Shown piece after piece: positions 1 to 6,528 of a DNA stretch of 7,383 nt (position 1 is its first letter; every line of letters starts with the position of its first letter). Source of the stretch: an uncultured Bacteroidales bacterium (GTDB lineage Bacteria; Bacteroidota; Bacteroidia; Bacteroidales; UBA932); assembly GCA_945874815.1 (NCBI GenBank), contig CAMCIE010000066.1:1-7383 (forward strand). The letters run 5' to 3'. The notes under the pieces are model-generated. The model made no database searches and was not told where the DNA came from. It saw only the letters and a list, made by a program, of their open reading frames with translations. Made by a program: the position numbers and the translations under genes.

Positions 1-72
1 GACGCCTTCCAGCGTTTTTATGTTATCGTCAGTATAATTGTTAATCTCTGCCATGTCAATTTCCTTACTCAT
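1..72 (-). CDS. gyrB: DNA gyrase subunit B, N-terminal fragment (partial)
   Basis: Only the first 24 codons lie in the window; the gene continues past base 1. The visible peptide contains NNYTDDNIKTLEGV, which matches the start of the GyrB ATPase domain, where a Y-x-x-x-x-I-x-x-L-E-G-L/V stretch sits just before the conserved V/A-RKRPxMYIG segment. GyrB is the ATP-hydrolysing subunit of gyrase, which introduces negative supercoils in the cytoplasm. The ParE paralogue usually lacks the LEG motif here, which favours GyrB, but the fragment is short. Two in-frame ATGs compete: one at 70-72 and one six codons later at 52-54 (giving MAEINNY). The second has an AAGGA about 7 bases upstream. Shine-Dalgarno sites matter little in Bacteroidetes, so the longer form is reported without certainty. 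A promoter-like site lies at 102-132. Confidence 0.72.
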   Translation of the reverse strand, partial: MSKEIDMAEINNYTDDNIKTLEGV

Positions 73-101
73 TGTTCAAAACACATTTCGACATAATCAC
101 G

Positions 102-132
102 CAAATATACAAATAATCTTTGACATGACAGA
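102..132 (-). promoter_or_regulatory. Bacteroidetes-type promoter for the gyrB-like gene
   Basis: Read on the minus strand, TATATTTG (102-109) is a full match to the Bacteroidetes -7 element TAnnTTTG. Nineteen bases upstream is TCTG (129-132), one mismatch from the -33 TTTG. Transcription would start near 95 and give a leader of roughly 20-25 bases before the ATG at 72. The site lies just past the tRNA-Asp terminator, which suggests that the gene is transcribed independently of the tRNA. Confidence 0.5.
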
Positions 133-165
133 GGCCGGGATTCAGTTATTGAGATAGTATAAATG

Positions 166-198
166 AAAAGAGGCTTACAGACATCTGTAAGCCTCTTT
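166..198 (-). terminator. Intrinsic terminator of tRNA-Asp
   Basis: Bases 167-180 and 185-198 are perfect reverse complements, forming a 14-bp stem closed by a 4-base loop (181-184). On the minus strand the stem ends in CTCTTT followed by another T, giving a four-T run. The hairpin starts only 3 bases past the 3' end of the tRNA. On the plus strand there is no T run after the stem, so it should act leftward. It separates the tRNA from the gyrB-like gene. Confidence 0.8.
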
Positions 199-201
199 CT
201 G

Positions 202-275
202 CGGTGCGGACGGGACTCGAACCCGCGACCCCCGGCGTGACAGGCCGGTATTCTAACCAGCTGAACTACCGCACC
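202..275 (-). tRNA. tRNA-Asp (anticodon GTC)
   Basis: The 74-base minus-strand sequence folds into a complete cloverleaf. The acceptor stem GGTGCGG/CCGCACC has 7 perfect pairs. The D arm has stem GTTC/GAAT with the AGCTGGTTA loop. The anticodon stem CCGGC/GCCGG encloses CTGTCAC with anticodon GTC at 239-241. The T arm is GCGGG-TTCGAGT-CCCGT with one G-U pair, and the discriminator base is G. The 3' CCA is not encoded (the DNA reads GCAG after the acceptor stem), so it must be added by tRNA nucleotidyltransferase. It delivers aspartate to GAC/GAU codons. A strong promoter match lies 40 bases upstream and a hairpin terminator directly downstream, so it appears to be a single-gene unit. Confidence 0.98.
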
Positions 276-314
276 ATTTTGTTCAGTGTTTCGCTTGTTT
301 CTCGAACGCGGATG

Positions 315-345
315 CAAAGGTACGCATTTTTTTTATATCTCCAAA
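315..345 (-). promoter_or_regulatory. Promoter of tRNA-Asp (Bacteroidetes sigma consensus)
   Basis: On the minus strand, TTTG (342-345), a 19-base spacer and TACCTTTG (315-322) give an exact match to the Bacteroidetes -33/-7 consensus TTTG-N19-TAnnTTTG. Transcription should begin near 308 and leave a leader of about 33 bases before the mature tRNA at 275. This is the best promoter match in the window and a main reason for placing the DNA in the Bacteroidetes. Confidence 0.8.
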
Positions 346-426
346 TTTTTTCGATAAAATTTATGAAATATTTGCATTTTTTATCATCTGAGTCCTGTTT
401 CTACCCGGCTTTTGATGGGAAATTGC

Positions 427-434
427 TATATTTG
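427..434 (+). promoter_or_regulatory. Putative -7 element for uvrA
   Basis: TATATTTG fits the TAnnTTTG -7 consensus on the plus strand. No TTTG sits at the expected 19-21 bases upstream; the nearest, at 411-414, leaves only a 12-base spacer, so the match is half a promoter. If used, transcription would start near 440, which supports an ATG at 448 or 460 over the upstream ATG at 412. The flanks are AT-rich (325-385), and this is the interval between the divergent tRNA and uvrA units. Confidence 0.4.
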
Positions 435-459
435 CGTTCTTCCCTTTATGGTATTTGAT

Positions 460-3276
460 ATGGCGGAAAAAGGAAATATTACAGTAAGAGGTGCACGTGT
501 AAACAACCTCAAGAATATAACGGTGGAGATTCCAAGAGGAAAGTTTGTTGTAATAACAGGCATTTCCGGTTCCGGCAAATCTTCACTTGCATTCGATACC
601 TTGTTTGCAGAAGGACAGAGGCGTTTTGCCGAAAGTCTTTCTTCTTACGCCAGGCAGTTTCTTGGAAGAATGTCGAAGCCTGACGTGGACCTTATTGAAG
701 GCATCCCGCCTGCAATTGCCATAGAGCAGAAAGTGAATACACGCAATCCGCGTTCAACAATTGCTACAAGTACTGAGATATATGATTATCTGAGGATGAT
801 TTTCGCCCGGATCGGACGGACATATTCTCCGGTCACAGGAGAAGAAGTCAAATGCAGCACTGCCGGCGATGTTATAAGTTACATGCTTGAAGCCGGAGCC
901 TCATCTGTCTATGTGCTGGCAGACCTCGGCTGGGACAATCGTCAGGATAAGGTAGAACTCATGCTCGCCCTGAAAGAAGAGGGTTATTCAAGACTGTTTT
1001 CCGACGGACAGGTGCTGAGAATTGAGCAGGTCATGCAGATGGACGGCGATTATCCCGGAGGCCTTTCACTTCTGGTGGACAGGATCAAACTTCCCCAGGA
1101 GCCGGATGACGATCTGATGACACGTCTTCACTCATCGGTGGAATCAGCATTTGACAAAGGCAACGGAACGGTAATCCTATATAAGGACACAGATGAAGGT
1201 CCTGTAAGCAAGCAGTTTATCAACAGGTTCGAGGCTGACGGAATGCAGTTCTCGAAACCTGATGAATATATGTTCAGTTTCAACAGTCCTCTTGGAGCTT
1301 GCCAGACTTGCGGAGGCCTGGGACAGATTATAGGTATCAGCGAGGACCTTGTGGTCCCGGACAAGAGCAAGAATCTGTATGAGGGTGCAATTGCATGCTG
1401 GAAAGGCGATAAGATGGGATGGTTCCGCGACCAGCTTGTCAGAAATGCCGAAAGATATGGAATCCCGATTTTCGAACCATATTGCAATCTTTCTCCTCAG
1501 GTCAGGGAAATGCTCTGGAAGGGATGCAGGGCTGAAACTGAGGAGGATTCCATAATCGGATTGGATGAATTTTTCAAATGGGTTGAGTCCAACCGGTATA
1601 AAATACAGTATAAATACATGCTCAGCCGCTATTCCGGCAAAACCGTATGCCACGACTGTGGAGGCAGCAGGCTTCGCAGGGAAGCAATGTATGTAAAGGT
1701 GGGGGGTAAAAATATCCATGAACTGCTCAAGATGAATGTGAGCCAGTTGAAGGACTTCCTGATGAATGTCGGGCTTGATGAAACGGAACACCTTATTGCT
1801 GACAAGGCAATTCAGGAGATTGTATCCCGTCTGAAATATATTGAAGATGTCGGCCTGGGCTACCTTACTCTCGACAGGACCTCCAATTCTTTGTCAGGCG
1901 GAGAAAGTCAGAGGATCAATCTGGTGACAGCTCTGGGAAGTTCCCTCGTCGGTTCCCTCTATATTCTGGACGAACCGAGTATCGGACTGCATCCGCGTGA
2001 TACAGAGAGACTTATAGCGGTATTGAAACAACTCAGGGACATCGGCAACACTGTTGTCGTGGTCGAACATGATGAGGAAATCATGCGCGCTGCCGACCTG
2101 TTGATTGACATCGGACCAAAGGCCGGTATCCATGGCGGAGAAATCATCTTCACTGGCAAGCTTGGTGAAAAATTGCCTGAAGATGTTGCCGGAAAGTCAC
2201 TTACCCTGCAATATCTGGATGGCATACGATCTCGTTATGTCAGAGAAAAGCGTTCATGGAGTTATTATATCGGGATTGACGGAGCAATGGAGCATAATCT
2301 CAAGGATATTGATGTGAAGTTTCCATTGGGTGTGCTGACTGTTGTCACCGGAGTCAGCGGAAGCGGAAAGTCTTCTCTGGTAGGTGATATCCTGTATCCT
2401 GCCGTTTACAGATATCTTAACCATACCGGATCTGCCCCCGGCACTTTCAGGGGCTTGTCCGGAAATGTTGACAGAATCACCCAGGTGGAATATGTGGATC
2501 AGAATCCTATCGGCAAGAGTTCCCGTTCCAATGCAGTGACCTATTTGAAAATATATGACGATATCCGCAAACTCTTTTCAGATCAGCAATATGCTAAGAT
2601 AAACGGATATACTCCTTCACATTTCTCATTCAACATGGACGGGGGAAGGTGTCCTGAATGTCAGGGTGAGGGCTTTGTGCGCATCGGCATGCAGTTCATG
2701 GCGGATGTAACCATGGTTTGTGAGGCCTGCGGAGGCAAAAGATTCAAGCCAGACATCCTTGAAGTCAAATATAAGGGAAAGAATATTGATGACATTCTGA
2801 GCATGAGGGTTGACCAGGCCATCGAGTTCTTCAGCGCCCAGGAAGAACCTGTTGCGCAAAGAATAGCGGAAAGGCTTCAGCCACTGATGGATGTCGGACT
2901 TTCATATATCCAGCTCGGACAGAGCAGCAGTACCCTGTCGGGGGGTGAGAGTCAGCGCGTGAAGCTGGCATATTTCCTTTCGATGAATGACCAGATATCC
3001 AAAGGCAAGGCTCAAAGGATTCTGTTCCTTTTTGATGAACCTACTACCGGACTGCATTTCTACGATGTGGAAAAACTCCTAAAGTCATTCGATGCCCTTC
3101 TTTCGAAAGGACACAGCATCGTAGTAGTGGAGCACAATGCAGATGTAATTCGTGCGGCAGACTGGGTCATCGACCTTGGCCCGGAGGCCGGAGACCAGGG
3201 CGGTCATCTTGTTTATGAAGGAACACCGGAGAACCTTAAAGACTGCAAGGAATCCTACACTGCCCGCTACATTTGA
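460..3276 (+). CDS. uvrA: UvrABC excision nuclease subunit A (UvrA)
   Basis: UvrA is the ATP-dependent DNA-damage sensor of nucleotide excision repair; as a dimer it loads UvrB at lesions. From the ATG at 460 the protein has 938 residues, normal for UvrA1. Both ABC ATPase modules are complete: Walker [10 protein letters not shown] (34-42) and GVSGSGKSS (631-639), signatures LSGGESQ (from 478 and from 826), and Walker B LDEP (D504) and FDEP (D859). The region around 120-245 that binds UvrB is present, unlike in the shorter UvrA2 class. The C-terminal zinc finger is intact (C731, C734, C754, C757). The N-terminal one is incomplete: CQTC (C281, C284) lacks the preceding CxxC pair, while CHDC (C397, C400) is present. 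The ORF is open from 412, but ATG 460 gives the family-like start [22 protein letters not shown] 448 is the alternative. It ends in SYTARYI, typical of the family. The last 10 bases overlap the convergent lipoprotein gene. Confidence 0.97.
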   Translation: MAEKGNITVRGARVNNLKNITVEIPRGKFVVITGISGSGKSSLAFDTLFAEGQRRFAESLSSYARQFLGRMSKPDVDLIEGIPPAIAIEQKVNTRNPRSTIATSTEIYDYLRMIFARIGRTYSPVTGEEVKCSTAGDVISYMLEAGASSVYVLADLGWDNRQDKVELMLALKEEGYSRLFSDGQVLRIEQVMQMDGDYPGGLSLLVDRIKLPQEPDDDLMTRLHSSVESAFDKGNGTVILYKDTDEGPVSKQFINRFEADGMQFSKPDEYMFSFNSPLGACQTCGGLGQIIGISEDLVVPDKSKNLYEGAIACWKGDKMGWFRDQLVRNAERYGIPIFEPYCNLSPQVREMLWKGCRAETEEDSIIGLDEFFKWVESNRYKIQYKYMLSRYSGKTVCHDCGGSRLRREAMYVKVGGKNIHELLKMNVSQLKDFLMNVGLDETEHLIADKAIQEIVSRLKYIEDVGLGYLTLDRTSNSLSGGESQRINLVTALGSSLVGSLYILDEPSIGLHPRDTERLIAVLKQLRDIGNTVVVVEHDEEIMRAADLLIDIGPKAGIHGGEIIFTGKLGEKLPEDVAGKSLTLQYLDGIRSRYVREKRSWSYYIGIDGAMEHNLKDIDVKFPLGVLTVVTGVSGSGKSSLVGDILYPAVYRYLNHTGSAPGTFRGLSGNVDRITQVEYVDQNPIGKSSRSNAVTYLKIYDDIRKLFSDQQYAKINGYTPSHFSFNMDGGRCPECQGEGFVRIGMQFMADVTMVCEACGGKRFKPDILEVKYKGKNIDDILSMRVDQAIEFFSAQEEPVAQRIAERLQPLMDVGLSYIQLGQSSSTLSGGESQRVKLAYFLSMNDQISKGKAQRILFLFDEPTTGLHFYDVEKLLKSFDALLSKGHSIVVVEHNADVIRAADWVIDLGPEAGDQGGHLVYEGTPENLKDCKESYTARYI

Positions 3277-4814
3277 TTTACTATCACGGTAGCCATCACG
3301 CTGTCATTGATAGGATAGCCAGCCGACATATAGAGCAGGCCGCTGCCCGGTTTCCTTAGGATCAGTGTCACTCCGTGTTCATCTTCATCGACCTCATATT
3401 CATAAATGCCACGGGCTTTGTCGTACTCAAGTTCTTCATATCCAAGATCGAATGGTGCATTCGGAGGGAAGAACTCACACCATACATGTATCCTGTCGCC
3501 AACATTACCGCTGATTATCGGTCCCGGATACAGTTTCAGCCATGCCTCCTTGAATTCGCACCTGACTTCACAACTTGCCCTGGCTCCCGCTCCGTCCTGG
3601 CTTATGCATGTAATCGTACATTTGCCTTCTCCCGTTGCGGTAACCATCCCTGTATCAGATACCTTGGCCACCCTCACATTGCTGCTCTCCCAAATCGGAA
3701 TCTGAAATGTCGCGTCCTGTGGCAGAATGCTGCTCTCAAGAAGGAAGGTCTGCCCTTCATATTCGAATGACAACTCGTTATGTGACAGTTTGATTTCCTT
3801 AACGAATTTGCAGAGGCCGCTCTTGTCGATGCTCCATCCGTCCTTCGAAAGTCCGTCTTTATCGGGGCATATCCTCATGTGATAGTGACAGTTGCGTTCT
3901 ACATTCAAGTCCTTTGCATCTTCCCCGAGATAGAACCTGTATCGGAGAGGACTGCTCCAGCTGGCAGTACTGGAGGAAAGATATTCGATGTCAAGCTCTA
4001 TGTATGAACATATACCGGCGCGGATGTCTCCTTCATCAAATTCTCTCTGCTGATCCGTATCTGTCAATTTCCCCTGCATGTTCTCCAGCATATATAGAGA
4101 AACCTCACCGCTGATTCCGTGCCGGTCTGATATGTTCATCTGGTCAGTCTCAAATTCATTTTTGTCATAGCCCGCCGTAAAGCATTCACTATGGCTGCTT
4201 ATCCTGCTTTCAGAGAAAACAGTCACTACTTTCGGACAGTTCCCGATACGTGCTCCAATCACATTCATTCTTACATCATCGTCCAGTTTGCTGCGGTCAA
4301 TGCTCAGGCTTATTTTGGACATCAGCCTTTTGATTTCCAGCACAATGGGACCACAATCTTTTTCAATCAGGATGTCTTTTTCCATTATGCACATCGGAAT
4401 GCCGTTCCAGAATTCGTCGGGGTAGGCCATGTGAAACCTGACCTCGTCCAGTTCCTCCACATTGTCTGCATATACCTTGTATCCGAAGTTCACGCATCCA
4501 TAGAAACTGTATCGCTTTCCTGTGGCCAATCTGAGCTTTATTCCTTTTGAAAGATCCTGCACCCTTGAATCAAGCCATCTGTATTCTTCAATGCTCCCAT
4601 ATTCGTCGAAGACCATCAGGCTTATATCAGTGACTCTGAATTCATCCGGGTCGGTGGATTTGCATGAGAATCCTGCTCCGGACAGCCTTAATGTTACTTC
4701 CTGCTTCAGAGAGGATTTATTCTCCATTGCATCATTCAGTGTACACGCATTCCCGAAGAACAGCATAGCCATTATAGTCAGAACAATATATCGTATATGT
4801 CTTTTTCTTTCCAT
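3267..4814 (-). CDS. Fimbrillin-like lipoprotein with C-terminal Ig-like (BIG2-type) domains
   Basis: This is a 515-residue protein with a lipoprotein signal: a basic start (MERKRH), a hydrophobic core, and a lipobox-like GNAC with C24 as the lipidated residue. Residues about 35-330 form a beta-rich body with fimbrillin/DUF4906-like features: VTDISLMVFDEYG (61-73), YMLENMQG (241-248), and YRFYLGEDAKDLNVERNCHYH (292-312). Residues about 338-418 resemble a bacterial Ig-like group 2 domain: VKEIKLS, LPQDAT, IWESSNVRVAKVSDTGMVTATGEG, then a closing CEV strand. Residues 424-513 look like a second, more divergent Ig-like unit. The gene starts 37 bases inside the upstream fimbrial lipoprotein gene, so it is probably in the same operon. 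Its size and Ig-like tail suggest a tip or accessory surface subunit; this is inferred, and an anchor role or one unrelated to pili is possible. The last 10 bases overlap uvrA tail-to-tail. Confidence 0.72.
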   Translation of the reverse strand: MERKRHIRYIVLTIMAMLFFGNACTLNDAMENKSSLKQEVTLRLSGAGFSCKSTDPDEFRVTDISLMVFDEYGSIEEYRWLDSRVQDLSKGIKLRLATGKRYSFYGCVNFGYKVYADNVEELDEVRFHMAYPDEFWNGIPMCIMEKDILIEKDCGPIVLEIKRLMSKISLSIDRSKLDDDVRMNVIGARIGNCPKVVTVFSESRISSHSECFTAGYDKNEFETDQMNISDRHGISGEVSLYMLENMQGKLTDTDQQREFDEGDIRAGICSYIELDIEYLSSSTASWSSPLRYRFYLGEDAKDLNVERNCHYHMRICPDKDGLSKDGWSIDKSGLCKFVKEIKLSHNELSFEYEGQTFLLESSILPQDATFQIPIWESSNVRVAKVSDTGMVTATGEGKCTITCISQDGAGARASCEVRCEFKEAWLKLYPGPIISGNVGDRIHVWCEFFPPNAPFDLGYEELEYDKARGIYEYEVDEDEHGVTLILRKPGSGLLYMSAGYPINDSVMATVIVNQM

Positions 4815-5848
4815 TGTCCTACCTCCATATTAACTGAAACATCTTCAGAACTGATGTCAATATCCGCACTTGCAGTCCCTTTCCTTCTGATATCAAGATC
4901 GAATATGTAATGACAGTTTCGAAGGATTCCTTTCTCATCCTCAGATTCAATATTGACAGGAAAAGCCCAATAATATGTGTTGCCGCTGATTTTGCCTTCC
5001 AGTACCAAACGAGTGAAAGGGGAGCCCGGGCTTTCTTCTGCCGCTGAACTTGGGTAGCATGCAAATCTGATGTTCTCTTTCACCTCAGTTTTACCGATTT
5101 CATTCTTGAATTCATATAGGATGCTTTCCCTGTTTCTGAATCCTTCCACCGCTTCCGGGTCAAGACTGCCGACATTGATTATCCTGACAGGTGAAACTGC
5201 TCCTGAAGCGGCGACTGAACATTCTGCATTTACATTCGTCAGATATGCCCTTGCATCAGTTATCCGTTCTCCTTCATACGGAAGATTCCTGAAGTCGCAG
5301 CGGACTGACCTGATTTCAATTATGCTTCGCAAAGGTTTGAGGAACAGTTTCGCTCCGCTTTTGTCTCCGGCTCTTATTTTTACGATGCCGCTCATGACAG
5401 GGCTGTCCGGCATTTCATCTTCAAGGCGTACGGTAATGTTCTCAATCCCATCCAAAGAGTTGACCTGTGACCAGCTGAATCTTCCGAACTTGCTGTTTGC
5501 AATGGCAAACAGTATCTTTTCTCCTGAGCATGAGGCGATTTCATGTACGCCGCCTTTCCAGTTCTCGAATCTCTGATATGCATCAAGACGGCATAGCTTG
5601 TCGTCGTTGAATACGAATACATCAAGGCAGTTGCCTTCCTGGTCAAGCCCTGATGCAGATTGAAGCTGCAAGCTTATGGCCGGTGTCCGTTCCCCTGTCG
5701 GGGGAACAGACGAGCAGCCATGTACCAACGCCGGGAGTGTGAAGAGTGTCAAGGTTCCCAGAATGGGTAAGAATTGTGTGATCAGATTGAAAAGATAGAA
5801 TATGTGCTCCCGGCATTTCTTCCTTTGTATGTTTTTTTCAGAATGCAT
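4778..5848 (-). CDS. FimA/Mfa-family fimbrial lipoprotein (fimbrillin-like subunit)
   Basis: This is a 356-residue protein resembling the FimA/Mfa (type V pilus) superfamily of Bacteroidales. It has LDVFVFNDDK (75-84), the strand that opens the N-terminal fimbrillin domain; DEMPDSPVMSG (144-154), like the P-M-x-G region of the family; and a late NCHYIFDLDIRRKG (311-324) followed by SVNMEVGQWKEKD (338-350), the usual final strands. The N-terminus carries a long hydrophobic segment (16-42) and a lipobox-like VHGC with C45. The signal is unusually long because of an N-terminal extension rich in K/R; no better internal Met exists. The start codon lies 11 bases inside the upstream gene (shared ATGCATTCTGA) and the 3' end overlaps the next gene by 37 bases. 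Whether it is the shaft or the anchor subunit cannot be told from the sequence; family assignment rests on motif resemblance. Confidence 0.7.
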   Translation of the reverse strand: MHSEKNIQRKKCREHIFYLFNLITQFLPILGTLTLFTLPALVHGCSSVPPTGERTPAISLQLQSASGLDQEGNCLDVFVFNDDKLCRLDAYQRFENWKGGVHEIASCSGEKILFAIANSKFGRFSWSQVNSLDGIENITVRLEDEMPDSPVMSGIVKIRAGDKSGAKLFLKPLRSIIEIRSVRCDFRNLPYEGERITDARAYLTNVNAECSVAASGAVSPVRIINVGSLDPEAVEGFRNRESILYEFKNEIGKTEVKENIRFACYPSSAAEESPGSPFTRLVLEGKISGNTYYWAFPVNIESEDEKGILRNCHYIFDLDIRRKGTASADIDISSEDVSVNMEVGQWKEKDIYDILF

Positions 5849-6374
5849 AGTTAAGTCCCAGATTGATTTTTGTCAAATTATATGTTTTCTGTATAAGGCT
5901 TTCGAACAAGCCTGTTCTTACAGATAAATTCATTCCGAGTCCTGAATATAGGATAATTCTGTATCCGGCCTCAATCATACAGTCTGTTCCCTGAATGTCT
6001 CCGTACCGCAGACCTATGCCTATGAATGGCCCGTCAAATGAACTTTTTGTCCAATATTGAAATGAAATGGTTGCGGAATGGAAATCGCCACCATCAGATG
6101 ACATTGTCAGAGGCGAATTATCTTCCATTATACTATAATGTATGATTTCGTCCGCAGACAATCCTTTTGACAGTTTCCATGGGTTGACACTGACATTCGC
6201 ATCGACAGACCATCCGGATGTGAATGGATGTGAGATATTGAATGAGACAGCCTGCCTCATTATGACAGGAATCAATTCGGTTCCTACCATGATGCGGTAT
6301 CCGTGCGGCTCTTTCGCGGCCGTGAAGACGGAAGGAAGGATGATGGCAAGTGATATCAACATAAATCGTCTCAT
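5838..6374 (-). CDS. Small exported beta-rich protein, possible outer-membrane barrel
   Basis: I do not recognise a firm family. From the ATG at 6372-6374 it is 178 residues. MRRFMLISLAIILPSVFTAA is a classical Sec signal peptide with cleavage likely after A19 or A20, and there is no lipobox. The rest alternates short amphipathic strands (VDANVSVN, ATISFQYW, FIGIGLRYG, INLGLNYAF) and ends in an aromatic residue, as outer-membrane beta-barrels often do. An in-frame TTG at 6387-6389 extends it by five residues, but that codon lies inside a promoter-like TAGCTTTG, so the ATG is preferred. It is the first gene of the three-gene cluster and overlaps the fimbrial lipoprotein gene by 11 bases. Small DUF3575-type barrel-like proteins often precede fimbrillin genes in Bacteroidales; this one may fill the same slot, but the match is by position and style only. 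Confidence 0.6.
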   Translation of the reverse strand: MRRFMLISLAIILPSVFTAAKEPHGYRIMVGTELIPVIMRQAVSFNISHPFTSGWSVDANVSVNPWKLSKGLSADEIIHYSIMEDNSPLTMSSDGGDFHSATISFQYWTKSSFDGPFIGIGLRYGDIQGTDCMIEAGYRIILYSGLGMNLSVRTGLFESLIQKTYNLTKINLGLNYAF

Positions 6375-6386
6375 TTTCTTTTTCCG

Positions 6387-6394
6387 CAAAGCTA
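6387..6394 (-). promoter_or_regulatory. Weak candidate -7 element for the fimbrillin-like operon
   Basis: On the minus strand, TAGCTTTG fits TAnnTTTG and lies 12 bases before the ATG of the first gene. No TTTG is found at the -33 position, and the leader would be only about 6-8 bases. A second match, TAAATTTG (6486-6493), would give a leader of about 105 bases and also lacks a -33 box. Either could serve, or the operon may be read through from the glycosyltransferase gene. Confidence 0.3.
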
Positions 6395-6501
6395 TGCAGA
6401 GAAAATGAAACGATTGCGCGATTTAAAAGTTGTAATGTCGGATATTTCTGTTTTTTATAGTTTTTGTATTTTTTTAACAGACTATCAAATTTATATTATA
6501 G

Positions 6502-6528
6502 AAAAAAAGACAGATTTAATCTTTTTTT
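6502..6528 (-). terminator. Weak AU-rich hairpin at the end of the glycosyltransferase gene
   Basis: Bases 6502-6510 (A7 G A) and 6520-6528 (T C T7) are reverse complements, giving a 9-bp stem with a 9-base loop that straddles the TAA stop at 6516-6518. On the minus strand the 3' arm is itself a T run. The stem has only one G-C pair, so it is a poor intrinsic terminator. It may act weakly in either direction or mean nothing in such AT-rich DNA. Confidence 0.25.

Noticed and set aside
69..317. Open frame of 82 codons on the minus strand across the tRNA
   Set aside because: Its middle (AVVQLVRIPACHAGGRGFESRPHR) is the well-known false translation of a tRNA-Asp gene.
412..459. Upstream extension of uvrA to the ATG at 412
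   Set aside because: The added 16 residues do not resemble UvrA, and the extension overlaps the likely -7 element at 427-434.
1128..1791. Long antisense open frames inside uvrA (up to 204 codons)
   Set aside because: They lie opposite a fully conserved UvrA frame and show no recognisable domain or start context.
3375..4833. Several plus-strand open frames of 66-131 codons opposite the large lipoprotein gene
   Set aside because: Shadows of the coding strand; the minus frame has a signal peptide, lipobox and domain patterns while these have none.
5070..5576. 168-codon plus-strand frame opposite the FimA-like gene
   Set aside because: Antisense shadow with low-complexity Ser/Leu content and no family resemblance.
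6375..6389. TTG start for the small barrel-like protein
   Set aside because: The TTG overlaps a promoter-like element, and the ATG five codons later gives a standard signal peptide.
6448..6480. CTGTT...AACAG inverted repeat between the glycosyltransferase and the operon
   Set aside because: Only 5 bp with a 23-base loop in AT-rich sequence; likely chance.
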